Positions 40,748 to 48,271 of a stretch of 48,271 bases of DNA are shown one piece after another. Origin of the DNA: Thermoleophilia bacterium. GTDB lineage: Bacteria; Actinomycetota; Thermoleophilia; Miltoncostaeales; Miltoncostaeaceae. Numbering within the stretch: position 1 is the stretch's first letter; each line of letters starts with the position of its first letter. Both the position numbers and the translations under genes were made by a program. The DNA is taken from assembly GCA_020438485.1 (NCBI GenBank), contig JAGQUM010000021.1, positions 1 to 48,271 of the forward strand, given 5' to 3'. A model generated the notes under the pieces. That model was not told the origin of the DNA. It made no database searches and saw only the letters and a program-made list of their open reading frames with translations.

Positions 40748-41968
40748 GTGAGGGTGCTCTACGTCTCGCAGTACTTCGTCAACGCCGACCAGCCCGGGGG
40801 CGTGCGGCACTGGATGCACACGCAGGCGCTGCTGCGCGCGGGCCACGCGGTCGGCGTGGTCACGAGCTACGTGCAACACAAGGAGCGCACCATCCCCGAG
40901 CGGTACCGGGGCCGCAAGATCGTCCGCGAGGTCGAGGACGGGCTGCAGATCTGGCGGACCTACTCGACTCCCGGCTATGGCCGTGACCTGCGCTCGCGCC
41001 TGGCCAACTACACGAGCTTCGCCACGTGGGCGTCGGTGGCGATGATGCGCATCCCGCGCCCCGACGTGATCGTCGCGTCGTCCCCGTCGCTGCCCGCCGC
41101 CACCGCCGCAGCGGCCGTCGCACGCGTCCGCCGCGTGCCGTTCGTGATGGAGGCGCGCGACCTGTGGAGCGACAGCGCGAAGGCGATGGGCCTCATCACG
41201 AATCCCCGCGTGCTGGACGCCGCCCGCCGCATGGAGCGCTTCTGCTACGGCACCGCGCGACACGTGATCGCGCTCACCGAGGGCATCCGCGACGGCGTCA
41301 TCGCCGAGGGCGTCCCCCCCGAGAAGGTCTCCCTGATCACGAACGGCATCGACCGGGACGTCATCGGCGACGCCGAGCCGGAGCCCGTGGACGCGCCCGT
41401 GCCGCCCGGCGCGTTCGTGGCCATGTACGTCGGCGCCCACGGCACGTACTCCAGCCTCGAGACCGTCCTCGGGGCCGCCGAGTTGCTGCGCGACCGCGAG
41501 GACATCCGCGTGGTGCTGGTGGGCGGCGGCGACCGCAAGCCCGCCCTCCGCGAGGACGCGTCCCGCCGCGGCCTCACCAACGTGGCCTTCGTGGACCCGG
41601 TGCCCAAGCGCGACGTGCCACGCTGGCTGGCCCGCGCCCAGGTGGCCCTGCTGCCGTACCAGGCGCTGGAGTTCTTCGGGGGGGCGCTGCCCAACAAGGC
41701 GTTCGACTACCTCGCGGCCGGCCGGCCGATCCTGGCGGCCGCGCCCGAGGGCGAGTTGACCCGTCTCATCCGCGAGATCGACTGCGGCGTCTGCGTGGCG
41801 CCCGAGGACCCGGCCGCGATGGCCGACGCCATACGCGCCCTGGCCGACGACCGCGCCCTCGGCGAGGCCATGGGCTCCCGGGGACGCGCCGCGGCGCTCG
41901 AACGGTTCGACCGGCGCGCGCTGGCCGCCCGCTTCGTCGCGATCGTGGAGGCCGCCGCACGTGGCTGA
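40748..41968 (+). CDS. GT4-family glycosyltransferase (WbuB-like)
   Basis: I start this 406-residue protein at GTG 40748, with GGAG about 11 nt upstream. The N-terminal domain starts RVLYVSQYFVNADQPGGVRH and has VEDGLQIWRTYSTPGYG, ASSPSLPAATAAAA and FVMEARDLWSDSAKAMG, features of the WbuB/GT4_WbuB-like subfamily that transfers amino-sugars such as N-acetyl-L-fucosamine. The C-terminal domain has ITNGIDRDV, AMYVGAHGTYSSLETVLGAA, LVGGGDRKPAL and PNKAFDYLAAGRPILAAAP. It lies directly upstream of the initiating transferase and probably adds an early sugar. The specific sugar cannot be told. Confidence 0.87.
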   Translation: MRVLYVSQYFVNADQPGGVRHWMHTQALLRAGHAVGVVTSYVQHKERTIPERYRGRKIVREVEDGLQIWRTYSTPGYGRDLRSRLANYTSFATWASVAMMRIPRPDVIVASSPSLPAATAAAAVARVRRVPFVMEARDLWSDSAKAMGLITNPRVLDAARRMERFCYGTARHVIALTEGIRDGVIAEGVPPEKVSLITNGIDRDVIGDAEPEPVDAPVPPGAFVAMYVGAHGTYSSLETVLGAAELLRDREDIRVVLVGGGDRKPALREDASRRGLTNVAFVDPVPKRDVPRWLARAQVALLPYQALEFFGGALPNKAFDYLAAGRPILAAAPEGELTRLIREIDCGVCVAPEDPAAMADAIRALADDRALGEAMGSRGRAAALERFDRRALAARFVAIVEAAARG

Positions 41969-42653
41969 CATGGCCCCGTACACGCCCCCCGCGGAGCCCG
42001 TGGGCGGCCGCCTCAAGCGCGGCATCGACCTGGCCGTGGCCGTGCCGCTGCTCGTGGCGACCAGTCCCCTGATGGCCGCGCTGGCCGTGTGGGTGCGGCG
42101 CGACTCGCCGGGGCCCGCGCTCTTCCGCCAGGAGCGCACGGGTTTCGCCGGGCGCCCGTTCACGCTGCTCAAGTTCCGCAGCATGGTGGACGGCGCCGTG
42201 AACATGGGCAGCGGCCTGCGCGTGACCTCGACGGACGACCGCATCACGCGCAGCGGCCGCCTGATGCGGAAGCTCTCGCTGGACGAACTGCCACAGCTCA
42301 TCAACATCGTCCGCGGCGACATGAGCCTCATCGGTCCCCGCCCCACGATGCCGTTCCACATGGAGCGCTATGACGCCACCCAGATGAAGCGCCTCGACGC
42401 CCGCCCGGGCGTCACCGGCCTGGCCCAGATCCGGGGCCGCAACACCATCCCGTGGTCGGTGCGCCTGCGTCACGACGTGGAGTACGTGGAGCGCTGGACC
42501 CCGTGGACGGATCTGCGCATCGTATGGGGAACGATCCTCGTGGTGCTGCGCGGCAGCGGCACGTACGACGACTCCAAGCCCGTGTTCGACCTCCCCGAGA
42601 GGCCCGCGCCCGCGGACCCACCCGCCGCGCCCCCCACGCCCACCGACGGCTAG
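41961..42653 (+). CDS. Initiating phosphoglycosyl transferase (bacterial sugar transferase)
   Basis: The 230-residue protein starts at GTG 41961, with GGAG 10 nt upstream; it overlaps the GT4 gene by 8 nt. It is the short monotopic form of the PF02397 family, without the N-terminal transmembrane/CoA-like domain of WcaJ. KRGIDLAVAVPLLVATSPL gives the re-entrant helix, RQERTGFAGRPFTLLKFRSM follows, then the catalytic Asp-Glu of SLDELPQLINIVRG and MSLIGPRPTMP. It transfers a sugar-1-phosphate from an NDP-sugar to undecaprenyl phosphate, the first step of repeat-unit synthesis. The C-terminal 20 residues are a Pro/Ala-rich tail. Confidence 0.92.
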   Translation: MADMAPYTPPAEPVGGRLKRGIDLAVAVPLLVATSPLMAALAVWVRRDSPGPALFRQERTGFAGRPFTLLKFRSMVDGAVNMGSGLRVTSTDDRITRSGRLMRKLSLDELPQLINIVRGDMSLIGPRPTMPFHMERYDATQMKRLDARPGVTGLAQIRGRNTIPWSVRLRHDVEYVERWTPWTDLRIVWGTILVVLRGSGTYDDSKPVFDLPERPAPADPPAAPPTPTDG

Positions 42654-42656
42654 GAT
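42651..42656 (+). promoter_or_regulatory. Candidate -10 box TAGGAT overlapping a stop codon
   Basis: TAGGAT contains the TAG stop of the phosphoglycosyl transferase gene and ends 8 nt before the GTG of the Wzz gene. Transcription would begin at or next to that GTG, giving a leaderless mRNA. No ribosome-binding site precedes the GTG. Confidence 0.4.
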
Positions 42657-42664
42657 CGCCCCCT

Positions 42665-43507
42665 GTGAACCAGGACCTGACGCTTCGTGACTACCTGCGC
42701 GTGCTGTGGAGCGGGCGCATCCTCATCCTCGCGCTCGTCGCCATCGCCGTGATCGTCGGCCTGCTGACCACGTTCGCCCGCAAGACCGAGTACACGGCCG
42801 AGTCGCAGGTGACGCTGGGTCAGCAGACGTCGCTCTCCGGCGTGCCGATCCAGACGCCGCTGACCGTGCCCAACCTGGCGATCACCGTGCTGAAGGGCGA
42901 TGACGTCGTCGCGGCGGTCTCCAAGGCCACGGGCCTGAAGGAGGGCGCCGTGCGCGACGCGGTGACGCTCAGCGCGCCGCGGGTCACCGGGGCCAGCGCG
43001 GGAAACCAGCCGACGCTGCTCACCATCACGGCGGTCACGTCGACCGAGCCCAAGGCCGTGGATCTCGCCAACGCGTATGCCGATGCGGTGATGTCGAAGG
43101 TCAGCGCACCGTTCGCGTCCACCACCAAGGTGTTCACCCAGCAACGCGACCAGGCGAACAGCCAGATCGAGCAGCTCACGTCCAGCATCGCGGCGTGGCG
43201 CAGGCAGATGCTGACCAGCCGCGATCCGCAGCTGCGGTTCCAGCTCCAGGTGGCCATCCAGTCGGCCCTCGACCAGCTGGGCCGGGCCCAGGACAAGGCC
43301 CAGACGGCCACGCTCGCGCTCACGAAGGCCGAATCCATCGAGCGCCCGAGCATCGCGTCCACCGCCACCAGCGCGTCGTCGTCCGGATCGGCTCCGAAGC
43401 GCCTGCGCACAGCGGTGTTCGCCGGCCTCGTCGGGCTGATCCTCGGCATCATCGCCACGTTCGTCTGGAAGGGGAGCCCCGCGGGGCGCGCGCGTGAGGA
43501 GGCGTAG
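42665..43507 (+). CDS. Wzz-type chain-length regulator
   Basis: I start this 280-residue protein at GTG 42665, which gives NQDLTLRDYLRVLWSGR then the first membrane helix (about 18-38). A periplasmic domain follows (about 40-240) with a coiled-coil region containing QQRDQANSQIEQLTSSI and QLRFQLQVAIQSALDQLGRA. A second membrane helix lies at about 248-267. No cytoplasmic ATPase domain is attached, in contrast to the co-polymerase at 5995-7623. It likely sets the length of the polymer built by the polymerases in this operon. It starts next to a candidate leaderless promoter and overlaps the next gene by 14 nt. Confidence 0.86.
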   Translation: MNQDLTLRDYLRVLWSGRILILALVAIAVIVGLLTTFARKTEYTAESQVTLGQQTSLSGVPIQTPLTVPNLAITVLKGDDVVAAVSKATGLKEGAVRDAVTLSAPRVTGASAGNQPTLLTITAVTSTEPKAVDLANAYADAVMSKVSAPFASTTKVFTQQRDQANSQIEQLTSSIAAWRRQMLTSRDPQLRFQLQVAIQSALDQLGRAQDKAQTATLALTKAESIERPSIASTATSASSSGSAPKRLRTAVFAGLVGLILGIIATFVWKGSPAGRAREEA

Positions 43508-44897
43508 TCCCGGCATCGCGCTGGCGCTCGCGGGGCTGGGCGCCGCCGCCCTCGCCGGATGCAGCGGCGGCGGAGACGGGGCGGCGTCGACGAACGCCAC
43601 CTCCACCGCCCCCGCCGGGCCACAGCTCGAGGCCCTCGACGGCGATACCCGGAAGCCCGTCGCGGGCGCCATGGTCACGGTGTTCACCAAGAAGGGCAAG
43701 CAGACCCCCGTGGAGATCGCGGACGTGCGGTCCCTGCCGGCGGCGGCGACGCGCGTGAGGGTGGACGCCGCCGGCTACACGGTCGGCCAGGCCGCCGTGG
43801 CGAAGGACGGCGGCCCGGTGCGCGTGCTGATGTACCGCCCGGCGCTGCAGAGCCCCGAGTACGGCGGCGGCCCCGCCCGCACCCGCTACGTCCCCGCCGT
43901 CAAGGTGCCGCGTCCCGGCAACCGCAAGCCCCGCTGGACGTTCGACGCGCGCACGCTCATCGAGTTCCCACCCGCCGTGAAGAACGGCCTCGCCGTGTTC
44001 GGCGTCAACTCCGGCCGCGTGTTCGCCCTCGACGCCCGCACGGGGAAGGTCCGCTGGGCCCGCCGCCAGAAGAGCTACATCGCGTCCACGCCCGCCATCG
44101 CCGGGCCCCGCGTGTACGTGACCTCCATGGACGGCATGCTCACCGCGTACCGCGTCAACGACGGCAAGAAGACGTTCCAGTTCTCCACGGGGGGAAGCCC
44201 CGTGGAGAGCTCTCCGCTCGTCGTCGGCGACCTGGCGTACTTCGGCACGTGGAAGGGCACGCTGTACGCCATCAACCTGCGCACCGGCAAGCCGAAGTGG
44301 ACGTTCCAGGCCGCGGCCGACATCAAGGCCAGCGCCGTGCTGGCGGGCGGGAACATCGTGGTGGGCGACTACGCCGGCAACGTCTACGCGCTCAACCCCC
44401 GCACCGGCGCCCAGGTGTGGCGGGCGTCCGTCGGGCAGCGGTTCTACGGCGGCGCCGGGTTCGCCAACGGCACCGTGGTGATCGGCGACGTCGGCGGCGC
44501 GGTGATCGCGCTCGACGCCGCCGACGGACGCGAGAAGTGGCGACACTCCACGGGCGGCGCGTACGTCTACTCCAGCCCGGCGATCGCCGACGGCACCGTC
44601 TACATCGGCGACTTCAACGGCCGCTTCATGGCCCTCAGCCTCGCGAACGGCGCGCAGCGGTGGTCCTTCGACGCCGGCGGACGCATCTCGGGCTCGGCCA
44701 CCGTCGTGGGCGACACCGTCTACACATCGGTCCTCACCCGGCCGGGCGAACCCAAGCGCACGTACGGCCTGTCGCGCCGCACCGGCAGGGAAGTGTTCCG
44801 CACGGACGACGGTCGCTACTCACCCGCCGTCGCGGCGGGCACCACCCTGTTCCTCGTGGGCACGAGGCGCCTGTATGCCTACCCTGCCGCGCCGTAA
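43494..44897 (+). CDS. Lipoprotein with PQQ-type beta-propeller
   Basis: The 467-residue protein starts at GTG 43494. A lipoprotein signal with the lipobox LAGC (Cys near residue 23) is followed by a Ser/Thr/Ala/Gly-rich linker. Residues about 45-115 form a carboxypeptidase-regulatory-like beta domain (GDTRKPVAGAMVTVF, VRVDAAGYTVG). Residues 130-467 make a PQQ-type propeller of about seven or eight blades, each with a pattern like VFGVNSGRVFALDARTGKVRW, VYVTSMDGMLTAYRV or VYIGDFNGRFMALSLANG. It lacks PQQ-dehydrogenase catalytic residues, so it is BamB-like and probably a protein-interaction scaffold on the outer face of the membrane. Its neighbour is a paralogue, and both lie within the assembly operon. 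Confidence 0.88.
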   Translation: MRRRSPGIALALAGLGAAALAGCSGGGDGAASTNATSTAPAGPQLEALDGDTRKPVAGAMVTVFTKKGKQTPVEIADVRSLPAAATRVRVDAAGYTVGQAAVAKDGGPVRVLMYRPALQSPEYGGGPARTRYVPAVKVPRPGNRKPRWTFDARTLIEFPPAVKNGLAVFGVNSGRVFALDARTGKVRWARRQKSYIASTPAIAGPRVYVTSMDGMLTAYRVNDGKKTFQFSTGGSPVESSPLVVGDLAYFGTWKGTLYAINLRTGKPKWTFQAAADIKASAVLAGGNIVVGDYAGNVYALNPRTGAQVWRASVGQRFYGGAGFANGTVVIGDVGGAVIALDAADGREKWRHSTGGAYVYSSPAIADGTVYIGDFNGRFMALSLANGAQRWSFDAGGRISGSATVVGDTVYTSVLTRPGEPKRTYGLSRRTGREVFRTDDGRYSPAVAAGTTLFLVGTRRLYAYPAAP

Positions 44898-46125
44898 GGT
44901 CGCCGTCGCCGTCGGCGCGCTGGCGGTGGTCCTCGGGGCGGGCACGCTGGCGGGCTACGGCCTCCTGGCGGGCTGGTTCGACGAGGGGGACGTGAGGGGC
45001 ACCACCGAGGGGTTCGTGCCGACGCAGATCGACCCCGGCGACGCCGACGCGGGCGCCTGGCCGGAATACGGGCGCACCCCCGAGCGCACGCGCGCGAACG
45101 GAGACCTGCGCCTGGGTCCCCCGTACCGGCGCCTGTGGAGCATGGACGCGGGGTCGTTGCTGGAGTTCCCGCCGGTCGTCGCGGGCGGCACCGCGTTCGT
45201 CGCCACGAACCGCGGCAAGGCGTTCGCGGTGCGCATCGCGAACGGGGAGGTGCGCTGGCGCCGCAACCTCCACGGCGTTGTCGCCTCGTCACCCGCCACC
45301 GCACGCGCCGGAGGGCGCGCCATCGTGCTGTTCAGCACCATGGCCGGCGACGTCATCGCGCTCGACCCGGACACGGGAGGCGTGCGGTGGCGCGTGCGGC
45401 TGCGCTCGCCCATCGAGTCCTCCCCGCTGGTCCTGGGCGGACGGGCGTTCGTGGGGACGAAGGACCGCCGCGTCGTGGCGATCGACGTGACCCGCCGGCG
45501 CGTGGCCTGGACGACGCGCGTGGACGGCGACGTGAAGGGCAGCCTCGCGCGCCTCGGCGGCAACGTCGTCGTGGGCGACTACTCGGGCAGGGTCACGGCG
45601 CTGCGCGCCTCCGACGGGCGGCGTGTGTGGCGCACCACCAGCCCGGGCGGGGCGTTGCGCGGCGCGGGCCGCTTCTACGCGGGCCCCGCGGTGGCGTACG
45701 GGCGTGTGTTCATCGGCAACGTCAACGGCCGGGTGCTGGCCCTGTCGGGTTCCACCGGCAGGGTCAGCTGGGTCCACCAGGTGGACGATTACGTGTACGC
45801 CAGCGCCGCCGTCACCGACCGCACCGTGTACGTGGGCAGCTACGACCACCGGCTGTACGCGCTGAACGCCGTCACCGGCGACGTGCGCTGGAGCGCCGAC
45901 GCGGGCGAGCGCCTGTCCGGCAGCCCCACCGTGATCGGCGACCTCGTGTGGGTCAGCACGCTCGCCCGCACCCCGCGCGACGGCCGCACCATCGCGTACG
46001 ACGTCCGCACCGGCGCGCGCGTGTTCACGTTCCCGGACGGCCGGTACGCCACCCCGGTGGGGGTGAAGGACCGCCTGATCGTGACGGGCGTTCGCACGCT
46101 GTACGGCCTCGCGCCCCGCCGGTGA
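44875..46125 (+). CDS. Membrane-anchored PQQ-type beta-propeller (paralogue)
   Basis: This 416-residue protein starts at ATG 44875 and overlaps the previous gene by 23 nt. An N-terminal basic start and one hydrophobic helix (about 8-32) serve as an anchor; there is no lipobox cysteine. Residues about 60-416 are PQQ-like blades: AFVATNRGKAFAVRIANGEVRW, VIALDPDTGGVRW, VVAIDVTRRRVAW, VVGDYSGRVTALRASDGRRVW and YVGSYDHRLYALNAVTGDVRW. It shares blade order and the ending TLYGLAP/RRLYAYPA with the lipoprotein before it, pointing to a tandem duplication. It lacks the regulatory-like domain. It probably forms a pair with the lipoprotein; binding partner unknown. Confidence 0.88.
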   Translation: MPTLPRRKVAVAVGALAVVLGAGTLAGYGLLAGWFDEGDVRGTTEGFVPTQIDPGDADAGAWPEYGRTPERTRANGDLRLGPPYRRLWSMDAGSLLEFPPVVAGGTAFVATNRGKAFAVRIANGEVRWRRNLHGVVASSPATARAGGRAIVLFSTMAGDVIALDPDTGGVRWRVRLRSPIESSPLVLGGRAFVGTKDRRVVAIDVTRRRVAWTTRVDGDVKGSLARLGGNVVVGDYSGRVTALRASDGRRVWRTTSPGGALRGAGRFYAGPAVAYGRVFIGNVNGRVLALSGSTGRVSWVHQVDDYVYASAAVTDRTVYVGSYDHRLYALNAVTGDVRWSADAGERLSGSPTVIGDLVWVSTLARTPRDGRTIAYDVRTGARVFTFPDGRYATPVGVKDRLIVTGVRTLYGLAPRR

Positions 46126-47675
46126 CCGTCTCCCGACTCGCACGGGCCGCCACCGTCGTCGCCATCTTCGGCCTCGTCTCGCGGTTCCTGGGCCTGCTGC
46201 GCAACGTCGCGCTGGCGGGCTTCTACGGCACCAGCGGCGAGGCCGACGCGTTCGTCAACGGCCTGCTCATCGTCAACGTCGGCGCCGCCGTCCTGCTGTA
46301 CCTGCTCGTCACCGTCGTGATCCCCCTGTTCCAGAGCGAGCGGGCCGACCACGGCGACGACTCGGCGTGGCGCCTGGTGTGGGCCATCGCGGGATGGGTC
46401 GGCATCGTCACGATCGCCGTGGGGTCGCTGATCGCCGTCTGGCCGGAGGCCGCCGCGGCGACGTTCCGCTTGGACCCCGAGCGCGCAGAGCTCACCACCG
46501 AGCTCATCCGCATCATGGCCCCCGCGCTGCTCTTCCAGGGCATCTCGGCGCTGTTCACCGCCCTGCTGCAGATCCACGGCCGGTTCGGCATCCCGGCGGC
46601 CGTGGGCATGGCGTTCAACGCCGGGACCATCGGCGGCATCATGATCGGCCACGCCACCATCGGCATCCACGGCGCCGCGTGGGGCGTCACGGCGGGTGCC
46701 CTCATGCAGGTGCTGCTGCAGCTGCCGCAGTTCTTCCGCGTGATGGGGGCGCACCGGGCGCAGGTGCGGCTCGGGCACCCCCGCCTGGGGCGCGCCTCCA
46801 TGCTGGCGCTGCCCGTCGCCGCCGCGTCCGTCATCCAGCAGGTCAACAACTGGACCGACAAGTTCTTCGCCAGCTCGCTGGAGGCGGGCCGGGTGGCCGC
46901 GCTCGACTACGCCAACAGCCTGGGCTCGGCGCCGCGCACCGCCCTGCTGGTGCCGTTCCTCACCCCGCTGTTCCCGCTGGTGGCGCGCCTCATGGCCCAG
47001 GGACGCACCGCCGAGGCCGCTCGCGGCGTGCAGCGCGTGACGGGCCTGCTGGGACTCGTGGCGGTGCCCACCGGCGCACTGATCGCGGTGTACGCGCACG
47101 AGACGGCCCAGCTCACGCTGGGGCGCGGAACATGCGACGCGTCGTGCGTCACCGAGACGTCCAAGCCCCTGTTCTGGTACGCCGTCGCGTTGCTGCTGAA
47201 CTTCCTGACCATCTTCCTCAACCGCGTGCTGGCGGCCGACAATCGCCAGCGCGACGTGCTTCTGGCCACCGTCGCGTCGGTCGTGGTGACCATCGCGTTC
47301 GACGCCATCCTCATCGGCCCCATGGAGCAGGCCGGCCTGGCGCTCGCGTCGGCCATCGGCGTGGGCGTGAACCTGCTGATCTACATCGGCTACCTGCGGC
47401 ACCGCCTGCCCGAGTTCTCGACCGCGGCGCTGGCCCGCCAGCAGGCCCGCCTCGTGGCGTGCGGGGGCGCGACCATCGTGGTCGCGCTGCTGCTGAACGG
47501 CCTGTGGGACACGTCAGCGGTCACGGGCGGCGCGCTGGTGTGGCCCCTCGCGGCGAAGGTCGCGGCCGGCCTTGCCGCGTTCCTGGCCGTGGCCACGGTG
47601 CTCGCCCGGGCCGAGTTGCGCGAGGCGCGGGGCGCCGTGGCCGCCCTCGTGCGGCGCGGGCCGCGGGTGGCATGA
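46122..47675 (+). CDS. MurJ/Wzx-type lipid-linked oligosaccharide flippase
   Basis: I start this 517-residue protein at GTG 46122, overlapping the previous stop (GTGA). The N-terminus VVAIFGLVSRFLGLLRNVALAGFYGTSGEADAF matches the MviN/MurJ family (read as SRFLGLLRNVALAGFYG), with LTTELIRIMAPALLFQGISAL further on, and about 14 helices are visible. MurJ normally flips lipid II. Here, within a capsule-type operon, a paralogue flipping the undecaprenyl-linked repeat is more likely, though a true MurJ cannot be excluded without the rest of the genome. It differs from the flippase half of the 3032-5989 fusion. Confidence 0.85.
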   Translation: MTVSRLARAATVVAIFGLVSRFLGLLRNVALAGFYGTSGEADAFVNGLLIVNVGAAVLLYLLVTVVIPLFQSERADHGDDSAWRLVWAIAGWVGIVTIAVGSLIAVWPEAAAATFRLDPERAELTTELIRIMAPALLFQGISALFTALLQIHGRFGIPAAVGMAFNAGTIGGIMIGHATIGIHGAAWGVTAGALMQVLLQLPQFFRVMGAHRAQVRLGHPRLGRASMLALPVAAASVIQQVNNWTDKFFASSLEAGRVAALDYANSLGSAPRTALLVPFLTPLFPLVARLMAQGRTAEAARGVQRVTGLLGLVAVPTGALIAVYAHETAQLTLGRGTCDASCVTETSKPLFWYAVALLLNFLTIFLNRVLAADNRQRDVLLATVASVVVTIAFDAILIGPMEQAGLALASAIGVGVNLLIYIGYLRHRLPEFSTAALARQQARLVACGGATIVVALLLNGLWDTSAVTGGALVWPLAAKVAAGLAAFLAVATVLARAELREARGAVAALVRRGPRVA

Positions 47676-48271
47676 GCCGCCGCGCGGCCGCCGCCGCGCT
47701 GTGCGGGATCGTCGCCGTCGGGCTGGCGCTGCGCGCGTGGGCGTTCGCCGGGATCTCCGGCGTGTACCTGGCCGACGACACCCGGTACGCGGCCGTGGCG
47801 CAGAACCTGGCCAACGGGTACGCGCCGCGCGGCGACGCCGAGTGGTTCGGGGCCCGCGTGGCGTTTCTGTGGCCCGTCGCCGGCGCCTTCCGTGCCTGGG
47901 GCGCGGGCGACGCCGCAGCCGCGGCGTGGCCTCTGGCCGCGTCGGCGGGATCCGTGGTCGCCGCGTACCTCATCGCGTGGGAGCTCACGGGTAAGCGGCG
48001 CGTGGCCGTGTGGGCGGCCGCGGTCCTGGCCGCGACCCCCCTGGAGGTGCTGGTCGCCACGCGGCTGCGCCCCGACGCCGTCATGCCCGCGTTCATTGCG
48101 TTCGCCGTGTGGGCCGCGCTGCGCAGCCGCCGCGGGGGGACGCGCGGGCTGGCGTGGGCCGCCGCCGCCGGGGCCCTGCTGGCCGCGGCATGGTCGGCCC
48201 GGGAGATGGCGCTCGTGATGGTGCCCGTCGTCGCGGCGGCCGCGGGCCGGCCGGACGCGCGCCGCCTCGCC
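47672..48271 (+). CDS. GT39/ArnT-like GT-C glycosyltransferase (3' end outside window)
   Basis: This gene starts at ATG 47672, overlapping the previous stop (ATGA); 200 codons are visible before the window ends. One N-terminal helix is followed by a first loop with VYLADDTRYAAVAQNLANGYAP, which carries the acidic DD pair typical of GT39/ArnT/PMT-2-type transferases, then several helices including ATRLRPDAVMPAFIAFAVW. The family moves sugars from polyprenyl phosphates to proteins or lipids on the outer face. The substrate cannot be inferred from this part. Length and C-terminal domain are not visible. Confidence 0.8.
   Translation, partial: MSRRAAAAALCGIVAVGLALRAWAFAGISGVYLADDTRYAAVAQNLANGYAPRGDAEWFGARVAFLWPVAGAFRAWGAGDAAAAAWPLAASAGSVVAAYLIAWELTGKRRVAVWAAAVLAATPLEVLVATRLRPDAVMPAFIAFAVWAALRSRRGGTRGLAWAAAAGALLAAAWSAREMALVMVPVVAAAAGRPDARRLA

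Noticed and set aside
1-48271. CRISPR arrays, tRNA or rRNA genes, insertion sequences, attachment sites
   Set aside because: I saw no regularly spaced repeats, tRNA-like cloverleaf, transposase motif or terminal inverted repeats. The lack of tools means a weak tRNA could be missed.

Overview
The window is GC-rich DNA (very high third-position GC; GTG starts are about as common as ATG) with Actinomycetota-style gene organisation. The secreted proteins often end in a basic 'GRLxVxVxxxxKR' beta domain, a style common in Thermoleophilia/Solirubrobacterales; that placement is an inference, since no rRNA or ribosomal protein is present. I see no tRNA, rRNA, CRISPR array, insertion sequence or phage gene. 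Almost the whole window is one large surface-glycan locus: 37 genes, most of them glycosyltransferases, flippases, polymerases, chain-length regulators and secreted proteins.

Layout. (A) 1-7623, minus strand: a polysaccharide co-polymerase with a degenerate kinase domain, a very large flippase-polymerase fusion, and two tandem lysyl-oxidase-like secreted proteins. (B) 8093-15938, mostly plus: a secreted protein with two P-domains, a BioF2/CelD-like acyltransferase, an NAD-dependent sugar epimerase (minus strand, convergent with the acyltransferase), a GT4 glycosyltransferase, a tiny Pro/Ala-rich secreted peptide, a GT-C-like membrane protein and an EEP-fold phosphoesterase. (C) 16022-24181, minus: a tight seven-gene operon with 1-4 nt overlaps. 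It encodes an inactive-looking M28 peptidase with a polytopic tail, a Dol-P-Man-synthase-like GT2, a GT4, a methyltransferase, an LPG_synthase_TM-type membrane protein, a DUF2079 membrane protein and a PIG-V-like mannosyltransferase. (D) 24341-48271, plus: TreT-like and OtsA trehalose enzymes, two secreted proteins (one a GH-A glycosidase), a methyltransferase, then a long polymer-assembly operon. That operon holds two Wzy-type polymerases, GT4 enzymes (one fused to a GNAT domain, one to a polysaccharide deacetylase), an ATP-grasp ligase, an initiating phosphoglycosyl transferase, a Wzz protein, two PQQ-type beta-propellers, a MurJ/Wzx-type flippase and the start of a GT39-like gene.

How it works together. 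Region D looks like a complete Wzx/Wzy pathway: priming (41961-42653), extension by GT4 enzymes, modification (deacetylase, acetyltransferase, ATP-grasp), flipping (46122-47675), polymerisation (31319-32848 and 34501-35958) and length control (42665-43507). Region A appears to be a second, compact assembly unit in which flippase and polymerase are one polypeptide. Region C resembles a separate lipid-linked mannosylation pathway. Its combination of a DPM-like GT2, a PIG-V-like enzyme and a GPAA1-like M28/TM protein recalls eukaryotic GPI assembly and is the most intriguing system in the window. Candidate -10 boxes of the form TAnnnT lie close upstream of several starts, suggesting many short-leader or leaderless transcripts.
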